Assembly: GCA_008694505.1 (NCBI GenBank)
Contig: VZDJ01007747.1
Coordinates: forward strand, 496,001-560,000
DNA from: Cyanoderma ruficeps
Lineage: Eukaryota > Chordata > Aves > Passeriformes > Timaliidae
DNA length: 64,000 nt
Direction: 5' to 3'
The position numbers and the translations under genes are program-made. Every line of letters starts with the position of its first letter. Positions within the stretch are counted from its first letter, which is position 1. Under the pieces are notes generated by a model, which had not been told where the DNA came from, did no database searches, and worked only from the letters and a program-made list of their open reading frames with translations. Below, piece by piece: positions 51,841-64,000 of the stretch.

Positions 51841-52978
51841 TAATGTGGAAGTTCTCCAGGACTATTATGGGATAAGTTCCCATTCCACTTTCCTGAAATC
51901 TTTCATGATGGATTGATTTTGATATCCAAGTCAGGTATTTTCTGAACTTCAAAACCAAATTTCTGTGGGAGCAGTTAGTGAAATTCAGGTCAACATGAAT
52001 TGCTGCTATTTCTTAATTTTCATCCAAGCTGAATTCAAAAACTATTCTCATGACGGTGCTCTTGCAACCCGTCTCTATGGAGCTAATAGAGCTGGCTATG
52101 GAGCTATGGCAGTGCCCTTGCTAAATTTTAAATTCTGCTCGGAGAATGAAGGCAGAATTGAGCTAAAAGATCATGAGCTATATTTCTTGCTAGTCTGAAC
52201 CTCCAAAAAGAAGACCTACTCAGCCTCTGAAAGAACCACTAGGATTTAGTATCCTTGAGTTGATTTTGATGCTGAATACTTCTGTCAAAGAGCTACTCTG
52301 TAAAATGACGATAATAAATTTATATTTAATGTCTTGCAGGAGCAACAAACCCAAAATATCCACTGATTTTGGGCTTAGCTTCAAAAAGGGAAATTACCTT
52401 AAAATGGAGTTATTTGTTAAAAATAAAGTACTAGAATCCTCATAGCCAGCGCAGGGATTAGTTAAAGAAACTATGTTGGATTTTGATATGAAAGTTGAGA
52501 AAAAAATAGTCTTTGAGCACAGATGAAGTTTCAGGCAAAGCACTCTACATGCACATAATACCCCTGAAGGACTCAGCCCAGAGCAGACTGACACGCTGAC
52601 CAGACCAACTCAGGGAAATCCTTTCAATCTCACATAGGGCTAATTACATAGAAAATAATTTTCTGCTGAGTTAGCTTTTGCATAGCCAATTATACTATCT
52701 AATACCAATCAATCCCAAACATATAGTAAAAGTTCTAAAGTGTATAATCTAAAATTACTGAGGAGAGATAAACATGGTAGCATAGAGTTTTAATCTCCAG
52801 TAAAATCTGAGCAACTGATCATATTAGGAACAAGACAAGAAGATTTCTTCTTAGGTTATATTCCAAAGAAATGCACAAAATTTCAGTGGAAAAATAAGCA
52901 TTTCAAAGAAAAAGTATTTAATTATAATACTAAAACATTATTTTGTCTATTATTTTTTACTATAGTGTTTCACCAAAC

Positions 52979-53026
52979 AACAGAAATAAATCAAGCTGTT
53001 TCAACAGAGATAAATCAAGCTGGTCA
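52979..53026 (+). repeat. 24-bp tandem duplication in upstream flank
   Basis: Two adjacent units of about 24 bp built on AACAGAAATAAATCAAGCTG differ at only a few positions. Confidence 0.85.
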
Positions 53027-56000
53027 AAATACTGGATATTAGAAAAAAGTATTTTGAGTAGCCTCTAGACATCAGTTCTAACATTAAAAGAATGTCTAAA
53101 TTAGACTTGACTGCAGACTAAAGTATTCTCTAATACTTTGGTTTAATGATTAAAGACTGACCATCTATTTGTACATGACTTGGTATACAAACCCAGAAAT
53201 GCCTTAGCTATAGATGTTACCTTTAAGATGCATGTCCTCTTATTTCTAGCATGAAAAAAAATATTAATGAAGCATTCTCTAGAATCCACCTACTGTTGTC
53301 ACTTACAATAAAATGAAATGAATGAGAAGTTAGGGGAGAAATTCCTTTAATACTGGAATTGCTCCTCTGGTAAGCATTCTGATCAAATTGTGATGACATC
53401 TCATGCTCACCTACAGATCTGTTCTCTTTTTTTTCCTTGCAAAATACCCAGAGCACTGCAACTCAGCTAGTCCTACCGGCTGTCCACAGTTTTGCTCTTT
53501 TTTTCTTTTTTTTTGAGAAAAAAATCCCATCTTCAATGTAGATCATGCTGCCTGCATAGAAAAGGCTCAACAAAGTTCTGTCAGCATAATTTCCAAACTC
53601 AATTTGTCACAGAAATCATTCTTCTTTTGGCACTATTCTAGTAAGCAAGAATTTCAGAATGCCTTTTAAGCAGATTAAACGTTTTGTTCAAGTTCCTCTC
53701 AAGTATCCCTCAATACCAGAAGTAGGGCTGTGAAGCAATCTCTAAAGGCTTTTAACCATAAATTCCTTATTCACTGGTCTCCTGTTGGAGGTGCCAGTCT
53801 TACTCTGTTTCCAGGTGTGTGTAGTGAAAAAGATGACTATCAAAAGCTACCAGAGATTAACAAAATTATCATGTGGATACTTCACCTGTAATGCAGTTTG
53901 GGTTGCAGATATTATATGCTCATTTACATAAAATATAAGAAGTCCTGTATAACACCCACAGTTGGGAAAGGTAGGAATAGAGGAGATATTTCTCAGAACC
54001 TATTTTCTGTCATTAGCAAAAGCTTTTAATAAATTCTTTAATATCTGGACTGATACGCATGTCCAGCAGAACAATCTGGCCCAACTGTTTAAAGAAGCCA
54101 CAGAAAGATCAGCAGAAATGCTGATAAAACCCCTGAGTGACGAGAATACTATTTGTTTTCTGACATATTGCTGAATGTTTAACTCAGACTTCTTTTCATG
54201 TCCCACAATACTGAGGATTAGAGCTCTTTTCCCAATTATATTGTAAGTATTACATCTGCTGAGTTTGCTCTTTAGACAGATAAGCTCACTCCGTGTGCCA
54301 TCTGTGTTCAGAATGAAGTGGTCTACTTTGGCCAGCAGTGAGAGATGATGGTTGGTGGCCCTTTTCAGGTAATACAATGATGTTATGAGAAGCTGAACAG
54401 AGGTTGTCAAGGGAACAGGATACACTCATGGCTGTGTTGGATGACAGAAGGGTGTCTCCGGTAAATTTCAAAGAGGCTGAGGGAGATTTCAAAGATTAAG
54501 GGAGGCACTGGCTAGCAAAGAGAAAACAGCAAGGGGCAATGCAGGTGCTAGAACTCTGGCTTAAAATTCCTGCGGAGTACCCAGGGCTCACTGTATAAAC
54601 TGAAATAAAATATGATTTTAACAGTGCCAGAGGTAGAGAAAAATATCATAATGCACAGTTTTGAAAAAAAGATTGATTATCATGCTCTATATTTCACAAA
54701 AAATGCACATCATGTTTTGAGCTGCCATTTCAACTGCTGTAAAAGCTGTGATGAATGACCACTAGAGGTCATTCAATGAGTAAGAAATAATTCAGGCTTT
54801 TTGTTTGGTGATTTTCTTACTTGGGGTTTATTTTATTTTGTTCTTTGTCACGAACAGCATAAAGAATTAACTTTACAAGAGAGCTAAGTACTATATTTCT
54901 GAAGATAAATGACTGTTCATGTGTTCTGTAGGTACACAGGGATTTTAGGTAGCCCTGTGTCACTGCTGACACTTTGACAAGTGCCATTGAATTTGATTGG
55001 GAACTATACATACACTTAGAAGCCTGAATACTTTGCTGTGTGCTCCTCTGTGTATTTAGGTATTTAACACCCCAAACCTCCTAATTTCAGTGTTCAAAGC
55101 TTAAAAAATATTTGTCTGTATGACAGATGTCTTTTTCCACATGACTTGGTCTATTTTGAATTTAGGTACTATATAGTCATCCTGTCTTTGGCAGATACAA
55201 GAAAGGTCAGCTGTATTGTTTATTTAAAAAAGAGTGAAGCTGATAAACTCTACACAGAGGGACCTCTAGTGAAGCAGAACTAAAGACAGTATAACTTTGA
55301 AGGGTTTTTCTCTCTCTATTCCTATTAAAGCCTTTGTTCAACATTTGAAGAAAACTACTTTTTTTTCTTTCTTTTTCCACATCTCTGCACATGACATTAG
55401 GTGGGGGAAAAAGTCTTGTGGGAAATCTGTAAATGACCTAAACGTGGTGGGTTATCTGGAGTGGGAGTGGAACAGAAGAAGGTTATCAGGCAGAAAGATC
55501 AGAAGTTACTTAAGGAAGTACAAAAGAAGAAGAATGAGCAGCTACAGCTCCTGTCAGATGAGGTAAAGAAGTTATATGTGACAGTTCTTATCCTAAAGCC
55601 AAAGAAAGACCAGCACTTTTTAACAATGATCCTAGTAGAAGACACAAGCTGAGAATGAAAGTGAGCTATCCGTTTGTTTTCTTAGGAATGAAAATATACA
55701 GACGACTTTCATGCCTGTCAACAATGTCAGGGCATAATGTCCCCAGGGCTGTTTTTGCCAAAGCACAACTGTTGAAAAGGAAGTTCCTTCGAAGAGTAGA
55801 TGGTTTTCAATTTAAATAAATGTATTGTACATAAATATTTGCAAAGTAATTTCTAATGTCTCTCAATCATTGAATTGCTTTCTCACCCACTACAAGTATT
55901 TTACCACTTTGTTTGCTACTCGTTTCATACATCATTTAACTTGATAGTTTTTGTCATTAGAATTCAAACAAATTTTCTTTAATAAGGAAGACCCTTTCTC

Positions 56001-59000
56001 AGAAGTATTTGTAGTACAATTTCTTCTTCAGTCATTTGCTTTGTTACAAATTGAAAGTGAACTATTAGAGAGCTTTTCAATAATTTATTGCTCTCAACAT
56101 AAAAATCCACCTTCTAAGAATAACATGTTTAGAACAAAAACTATATATCTCATCTTGACAAGACCTTTGGACTGCTGACTAGAGGACTGTATTATGTGAA
56201 CACCCACCTGTTGGAAAGAGCTGTAGGAGCCGCACTATCTGATTGCCAATGCAACTGTGGCATATTTTGAGAATGTAACTGATATTTACCCCAGGAATTA
56301 ATTATTCTAAAGAAATTTTCAGAAAGGTTGCTTTAGTTGGCTTTAGCAGTTTTGAAAAGAATGCATGTAATTTAATGTTCTGGGTTTTTTCTAGGTGGAG
56401 TTAGCAAGTTCCAAGATAATTTTTAAGTAGAATGTTCCCCATAACAACTTGAAAAGATGGGAAAAACATTCTGAAGGAAAGTGTTAGAAGTGTTGTACTG
56501 GTGGATACTGTAAGATAGATCGGTGAGTTGCTGCAGAACCATTAACTTTGAAATGTAGCTTTGTATGAATCATCACTGAAAAAGTGAAACATTGAGGGTT
56601 TCCAGAAAAGAATGGTCTGCTTGTTGGAAAATAGGACTAGGATCATGAAATGTGTACTGGGAGGGAAAAAGTAATTTATACATTATACTTCCACTATTTG
56701 TGTCAGTATCAGACCCGTTGACGTAAGTTCTGGAGGACTGTGCAGAACTCCTGAAGCCATGTAGATGCCAAACATCCTTGAAAAATGAATGCTTTAAACA
56801 GGTCTGCAAAATTACATGACTAATGTTTTTTGGCTTATCATTCTGTGTTTCAATTTCTCCTTCTATAACATATGAATAATCATTCTTTTTACTGCACCTG
56901 CTTAATTTGAGGAAAATGCTTTGAAACCAAAGACGTCTTATACACCCAAAATATCACTATGTCATACACATTCAGTAAAGTTATTCTACGATGATGGCAT
57001 TTACTAGTACAGAATTATAAAATTCTGTATTTTGGTGGAGAACACCCAAGGGCCAAAGTTACCAGAGACTCTAAACACATTTCTAGTTCATTTAAAAGGG
57101 TGTTTAAATACAGCAACTCGAGAGCACAGAAAACCCTTCTCTAATCGAAAATATTTGATTAAACTACAGACATTTTCCTAAAAGCTAAAAACATTGAATT
57201 ATTTGTCAGCTGTGCAACTCTGAAGGAACTTTAACTGAAATACTTTCTTTGAGTCTAAGGAACTTAGAATTCATGTTTTCCCAGAATAACTGCTTCAATA
57301 CCCAGTGGGATACAAAACCAGTCAGAGTCTAGAGCAGAGCTGCTGCACATTGTCTTGGTGATATCTCGACCCTAGCGCTGGTCACTTCCTGTGTCCCCTC
57401 TTCTGGTTAAAGGTGGCAGCAGCAGCAGTAGGTTGACTGGTTTGTGGACTGAGCTGACTTGGTTCCCAAGCAGCAGTTTCTCACCTTGGTGCCTTGGGCA
57501 GGTGCTGGTCTCAGCCTGAATTTACTGTAGCTTTGGTCAGAGCGACACAGGGAACAGCTTGTGCTCGTACTTGGATCTCACACTGACTCAAGTTGAACAG
57601 ATGATTAGTGCACTTAATCAAATCAAAGGGAGCTGAAGGTTTTAGCCCTTTAAAAGAGGCTTTCAGCCCAGTAGCTAACAGGATCAGTCTCTAAATGCTA
57701 CAGTAATAATTTATTTCCTTTTATTCCTTTTGATGTCCAAGAACAATACTATTTGCTATGCTGACCTGCAAAATTGAAATAGAAGAAAAACAACAAAAAA
57801 GAGCTGACAGTTTAACTGTTCTTTGCTGTGGGCACAGTCAGTTTTGATTAGAACCATTTGTCTGGTCACCTTGACTCCTCTCTGACTCCTTAAAAATTCT
57901 GTCTTGCGACTATAAACAAAGTAATAAGTGGAGAAATAGTTTTATAAAGGTATTGGAAAAATAAACCTTTCAAATTTTTTCAAATTTAAAAATTCATTGG
58001 AGCACTCTTTCGAGTCACTAGTATTCCCTAACTGTAGAGCTAAAGGAGATGTCAAGGGACACACATGGAAAAAGATCTGGGATTATTGTTACTGTCTGAA
58101 AAAGACTGAAGTATCTTGGACAAACTCTTCAATGAGTAGACCAGATGGGACTGCATCCAGAATCTGACATTTCATTCATCAACACCAGCTAATGGTTCCC
58201 GGCTAGTACCTGGCTGTTAGAAAAGCTTAAATTTTGAATTGAGGGAAGAAATTCTGAAAAAAACCCATAATACCAAGAATGATGCCTTGGAGGCATTCAG
58301 GGTATACTGGACAGGAAAAGAATAAAAATAGGTCCTTTCATTATCATGTGAAGAATGGAAAGAAAAGAAGGCAAAAAACTAGGAGACAAGATCTATGCCT
58401 GGCAGGAAAGTTTTTCTGAAATTTCTCTCTGTAAAATATCTCAGTAAAAATGAATCATTACTTCATGAGCACTGTGATCATGTGTCCCTATCATGAATCT
58501 TTCTTTCTTGTAATATCTTTCTGCCCTAAAGAGTTCTAATCATATCAAGCTTCCTCCCGATATCAAATGGTTCATTTAATATAGAATCAAATCAGATAAG
58601 TTGGATGACTGTTAAAAATTGTTATGAATATACTGAATATACTGTGTCTATGTGGAACACATCTGTGCTCATGTACCTGTTATAAGGATTAGAGTAACTT
58701 GATTATGAATTGTGTTATCTCAAAACATTGATTGCAAGCCCATATGGCATTTTTATACCTGCATTTTGAAGCAGAATTCCAAGGGAAGTTGGCCTAAGAT
58801 TGTAACATTTTGAGTATTACCTTTTATACAAGAAGATATTTGTTTTACAGCGCAGCCTTTCTGGTCTGCTGCAGGAGAAAAGGATGGGGTATTTAAGCTA
58901 CAATTACCTGTTTGCCTAAGGTGATGACTAAGATAAAGAAATCTTTTGGAAGAGGGGCCGAGAACTTAAAGAATATTAAAAATTAACCTACATGGGCATT

Positions 59001-60590
59001 CTCACCCAAAGCAAGTAGAGAAATTGCAGGAAGAAGCCTGTCACACTGAACAGACAGACTTCGAATAATTTGAAATTTAAAAGTGAATTGCATTTAGATA
59101 CTGGTTTTTTAACTGATAAATCTGCTACCTTGTAAATAAAGAGTTCATATTTTAGTTCCCACAAAGTCTTTACCTTCACATCTATGTAACCCCAAAGAAC
59201 TGAAACATAGCCTCAAATGTCAAGTTCTTCTTGAAAGTGCTCTTAAACAACAGGAAAAAAAATGCAGAAGAGCCAACCACAGGCATAGGAGTCAGATTGT
59301 TGAACTGTATGTTCAGTTTCAGAGGGGAGCAATAAAGTTTGTACCTCACAACAAAAAAACAAATAAAGAACATGGACTCTCTTCAGACTCCAGAAGCTTA
59401 ACACAAACCAGGCCCAGTGGACAGGTTGCAAACAGATCAATCTGGGTAAGTGTCCAAGGGACAGACTGACCTGGTTTGTGGCAGCATGAACTCCTGTGTT
59501 ACATTGTGTTTTATTTGGTCATGACAGGTGAGCCTGCAGTTTGTTCAACATTTCTAAATCTTTATAAAGCTTTTGGCTGTATATGGCCTTTGAAATCCAT
59601 GGTTTAATATGTATTCACTTAGGAGTTAATTCCCACAAAGGACTCTGGTAATGTTCAACAGAATGCCTAATAGTAATTAGAGAAATCTAATGAGATTTAT
59701 TTATTGTGGCAAATAATTTATCATATTGATATTATTACCCAGAGATTGCTTTAATGATATGAAATACAGTCATGCAGGAAAAAGAATATTTCAACAGTGT
59801 GCTTTCGTGCTCTAGAAAACTGTGCTGCAGAACAATTCTTCAAGATATTACAGGAGAATGAAAAAAAAAGCTCACAGTAATTTGAAAAAAGAACATTTGA
59901 ATAGGAGGAATATTTGAATAGGAAGCAAAATGGAAGAAGTTAAATAGGTAGAAAACAAAGAAAGCTTGGATTTGTAAAGCAAAGTGTACCTCTGGCAGAA
60001 TCATACCATTTGTATTCATATCCAAATTTTCCTTTATATAAAGCCTCCCATCTCGTTAGTCTGTAAATAAAAGCTGATGATCAATATTAAATTACTTGAA
60101 ATGCAGGCATTCATATACAGTCATCCTTTCAAGAAAATTATTCTTCCTGAGTTAATTTTAGAGACAAACATCAATGTTCTATAAACATCATCTGAACACT
60201 TCCAGTGTTTACATATTCACTGATGATTAAACAACATAGTTGTTTTGACTAGGAAAAATGGTTACATTGAGGTTTAGCTTGCAACATGTAAACATCATCC
60301 ATTTAGCTCAATCAGCAGTTAATAGAGTGCTACCTAAATTCAATCAATTGTACAGAGTAGCAGAAGCATGAAGATTAGTTGGTTAGGTTCTAAGCCAAAA
60401 AGCTTCTATGCGGAGTTTTGATTTCAATAACTTACTTGAATAATTACACCTTGAGATTAGGCAGGTTTAAAATCTTTCTCTGTAGGAACTGGTCAGCAGA
60501 GCAGAGTGGAGAGGATGATCTTACTACAGCAAAGTGGAGTATTGCCACAGGATTGTTTTATGCATACTTCAACCTTTTTCTCTTTTTATT

Positions 60591-60634
60591 TCCTTTCCTT
60601 TCCTTTCCTTTCCTTTCCTTTCCTTTCCTTTCCT
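60591..60634 (+). repeat. (TTTCC)n microsatellite abutting the gap
   Basis: About nine uninterrupted TTTCC units run directly into a block of N. The open frames that appear across this region are artefacts of the repeat and the unknown bases. Confidence 0.97.
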
Positions 60635-60986
60635 NNNNNNNNNNNNNNNNNNNNNNNNNNNNNNNNNNNNNNNNNNNNNNNNNNNNNNNNNNNNNNNNNN
60701 NNNNNNNNNNNNNNNNNNNNNNNNNNNNNNNNNNNNNNNNNNNNNNNNNNNNNNNNNNNNNNNNNNNNNNNNNNNNNNNNNNNNNNNNNNNNNNNNNNNN
60801 NNNNNNNNNNNNNNNNNNNNNNNNNNNNNNNNNNNNNNNNNNNNNNNNNNNNNNNNNNNNNNNNNNNNNNNNNNNNNNNNNNNNNNNNNNNNNNNNNNNN
60901 NNNNNNNNNNNNNNNNNNNNNNNNNNNNNNNNNNNNNNNNNNNNNNNNNNNNNNNNNNNNNNNNNNNNNNNNNNNNNNNNNNNNNN
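60635..60986. other. Assembly gap (352 N)
   Basis: This is a run of unknown bases after a TTTCC array. The repeat probably continues into the gap and defeated assembly. Sequence resumes with TTTCTTGGTTGGGGGG. Confidence 0.99.
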
Positions 60987-63900
60987 TTTCTTGGTTGGGG
61001 GGAAGGTGTGAAAGGTAACCTGCAATGTTCAGGGGAAGGATCATGGCAGGAAATACACAATTCTTGTCTATGTTACTGTTTATAATTTCAATCTCCTCTA
61101 ATTAACCAAAAATGTTGCTTGGACAGAGAAGAAGTTCCTTCTAACTGAATTGTTCTAATTTTGCCTAATAAGCTTTGCTTTATCCTCTAGAGCATCTTTA
61201 CTGCTTTATTAAATTTTTTTTATTTAAGAATAGTATCTTCTTAGCAAACTCATTAGACTTAGCTTTAACTCACATTGATTTTAGTTGCTTAGCTTGGTAA
61301 AGTTCTTACCTGACTTCATCCAGAGCATGATTTCAAAGCTGGCTACCTGCTGTGGGGGAGGCTCCATTTGATCCTTAGCCTTTGTGCTTAGTCCCTTTGA
61401 TCTGATTAAACTGACCTATCCCATAAAATTAATTCATTTCTTGCTGCTACTCAACATTCACCTTGCCTAATGTGCTGGTAACCATCTCCATTCCATTGCA
61501 TTCTAAATATTTGTCTATACATACAGCTTTTCAATAGAGTTAGAATGACCAGTCCCCATTGTGGGGAGACAGGATTTACCAGCAGAAGTTCTTGTTTTTG
61601 AGTCTGGTTTACATACTGACCTGACCGTTCTGTCCTGATTTTTTTTTTTGTTTTGTTTTTAATTGGTAGAGCTAAAAATGAATGAGGGGGCCTTTGTGGA
61701 ACCTGTCATTATGGCAATGAGTGAAAATTGCACCAGATGAAAGCCTAGAGCAACTGTTATGGGAAACCACGTAAGAACTGATCTCTGTATATTTACTCAG
61801 CAGCCTATAAAATTTTATTCAGATCTGAAATGTATGAGCTTCATAATCTTCCTGTAGAACTTGAAAGCACAGAAGTACAGTTTAATGTATCTTTTTTAGC
61901 TCAAAGAATGCATTCTTCTCAGAGAACTTTTTAGGTTTCTTGGGAAATTTCCCAAAGTTGTAACTAAGGAGGTATGGGTTAGCCTGTCAAAAACAGGGAA
62001 GAAGAAAGGAAAAAAACAAAGAGAAGCAACTTACACACCTGTCTTTAAACAATCCCTGTGTCTGTGAGTATCACAGAAGCGTAGAACCTGAACTTTGCAT
62101 TAAACCAAACTATAAAACCAGTCATTACTTTTTACTGAGACTGTGTCATGAGAGGGGTCAAACCTCAAGGTTGGCTGACAAATCTTTCATAAAGAAGAAT
62201 AATTTGTTCGATATGTACAACACAAACTTCTCACAGACTTTCCCCTGCACTTTAAACAATGCAAGCTTTTCAGGTTATTTAATCTGAAAAAATGTAGTTG
62301 AGCTCCAGCAAGTGTTTTTTCATGGCCTCACACCACATTAAGCTTCACAGCTCAAAGAACAAAAAGAACAAGCTTCTTGTACTAAGATGACACAGTGATA
62401 TATCTTCTGACTGAAGTAAAACATGAGATCAACGGTGTCCATACAATGTAACTCCTCCCACAATCCATGCTCCTTAGAGTCTATACAGTTTGGCAGATTG
62501 GGATAATGTCCTTTGCTCCCCACTTCAGCCTCACCCTTTCCATCTCAGACTATAATTTTCAGGCCACTGGCTTGAAAGGCTCTTTTGTAGACTTAACATT
62601 TATAGCAACTCGTGTGATATATCTATACAAGCCAGTCCTCTCTGCAGAATCTGTAATCTCTCCCTTCATATTTGAAGCCTTTGATTCACTGTGATTTAAA
62701 ATGAAACTTTGAAGCAAACTGCATTCTTTGGCAATGAAGAAACCCACAGGCTTCGGGCCCTTTTGATCCATCTGTCTGGTGCCTAGCAAAGCAGAGGCCT
62801 TCTTCCATCTTAATAGCTATGTCCCTGAAATAGCAGACACGGTACACACTGACCTCCTATTTACATTTCAGGACATCAACCAAAGAAACCAACCATCAGG
62901 AGACATGGTGTTCAAAGATGTAGAATAAGCTACTGTATCTCCTTGAATACCACTGTTGAGGAAGGAAGGCATCAGACCAGGAGAGCTTCCTTTTCATTTT
63001 CTCTGGCTTCAGGAGACAGCTCCAGATCTGTGGCTAAGGCTTTGTACCAATAGTGTTAACTGAGTAAGACAGACAAATACATGATAGAGTCAGAGCCTAG
63101 TAGAAAATATTAAGCCTTTCTAGATATATTACCAGATAATGGTCAAAATTTAAACACATGATTTTTAGAAATTCTAACCTGACATGCTTTCTTTACTAAG
63201 CAAATATCAGATTTCTCTGGAGTCATCACTGGGAATGCTAAGTGGCATCATTTACAGTGGATATCACAAAGAAAAACCCAGTTGTCTATGCAAGGAGCAG
63301 AAATACAGATTTCTTCTTGAAAATTTTGCAGTTCTCCCTTTTCATTCCTTTCTACAGCATAAGGCAAACAATGGAAGTATCGTTTCATCCTTGAGCAGCA
63401 TGTTTGTATAAGTTTGAGATACATGTTGTAAATGAAAAGCTTTGCTGTTCACATTAAAATAAAAGATATAAGGATGGCAGTTTCAGATGTCTGAGCTCTG
63501 CACTGCTCTGTCAACACAGAAAAATCTAATTTTAAATATCTACTATGGAGTAAGATTTGTACCATATGTACTACAGCTGATGAGAGTACCCTAAGCTTCA
63601 TTTTCACTTGAGCTCTTTGGAAATTCTTACAAGATTCTTCAGAATGCTGGTCAGTCAGAACACTGCACATCTTTCCTGTTTTGGTGTAGATACAGGAAAA
63701 AATATCACATGTTAATTACGAAATATATTTGAGAAGGTTAAGATAATATAAACAACTAAAAAAAGTATTACTTTGTAAGAACATAGCATATGATAGTGAA
63801 GAATGATTCAGACCAAACTGATTAGTAATTTTTACGGTAAATCACAGTGACTTCTAGTAACAAAGACTAGGAAAACCAGGCATTTCAGCAATTAACTTAA

Positions 63901-64000
63901 GTGAGATACAGTTATGGTGAGGCTCCTCCTGCTATTCCCTAGTTTAGATACAACCCCTGTGAATTTGCTGACCATTAGGCACACAGCCAAGTGAGTTCTG

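Larger units (their letters stand above)
48681..64000. other. Upstream flank, no confirmed gene
   Basis: Mostly AT-rich intergenic DNA with two CR1 fragments, a possible LTR, tandem duplications, a GC-richer patch at about 57300-57600 and a gapped TTTCC microsatellite. Open frames at about 53962-54492 and 55297-55652 look somewhat protein-like but match nothing I recognise. SGMS2, the expected neighbour on this side, was not found. Confidence 0.65.

Noticed and set aside
60418..61085. Several open frames of 150-197 codons on both strands
   Set aside because: They exist only because the N gap and the TTTCC repeat contain no stop codons.
48700..64000. SGMS2 coding exons, expected from vertebrate synteny
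   Set aside because: No segment resembles the conserved membrane or catalytic motifs of sphingomyelin synthase; the gene probably starts beyond the window, if synteny holds.

Overview
The window reads as bird nuclear DNA. It is AT-rich and intron-dominated, it carries several CR1 LINE copies with the 3' ends typical of avian genomes, and it has an LTR of the kind common in avian ERVL elements. The one protein-coding gene I can support is a complete PAPSS1 (3'-phosphoadenosine 5'-phosphosulfate synthase 1) on the minus strand. All 12 coding exons are present, from the ATG at 47969 to the stop at 8688. The spliced coding sequence sums to 1875 nt (624 residues plus stop), which equals the usual PAPSS1 length. 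All 11 introns are GT-AG and the reading phase is consistent throughout.

Layout by plus coordinate: 1-8000 is downstream flank, with an ERVL-type LTR near 1560-2002. About 8015-8687 is the probable 3'UTR. 8688-47969 is PAPSS1. Its largest introns are intron 11 (8827-17796, with a composition-distinct block at 14.0-15.8 kb, a CR1 and a solo LTR) and intron 1 (40522-47909, with an internal CR1 reverse-transcriptase fragment). Intron 5 carries two abutting CR1 fragments. About 47630-48290 is a CpG-island promoter, with a CR1 3' end about 150 bp beyond it. 48.7-64 kb is upstream flank with nested CR1 pieces, tandem duplications, a possible LTR, a few unexplained open frames, and a TTTCC microsatellite that runs into a 352-base N gap.

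The gene encodes a two-domain enzyme. The N-terminal APS kinase (exons 2-5) and C-terminal ATP sulfurylase (exons 7-12) are joined by a linker (exon 6). Together they make PAPS, the universal sulfate donor. No second gene could be confirmed. SGMS2, the expected neighbour on the promoter side in other vertebrates (from memory of synteny), has no recognisable coding exon here.

I found no clear evidence for a new biological system. The observations most worth checking are an exon-like coiled-coil segment at about 55.4 kb, two splice donors 5 nt apart at PAPSS1 exon 7, a duplicated branch-point/pyrimidine tract before exon 11, and the unexplained block in intron 11.
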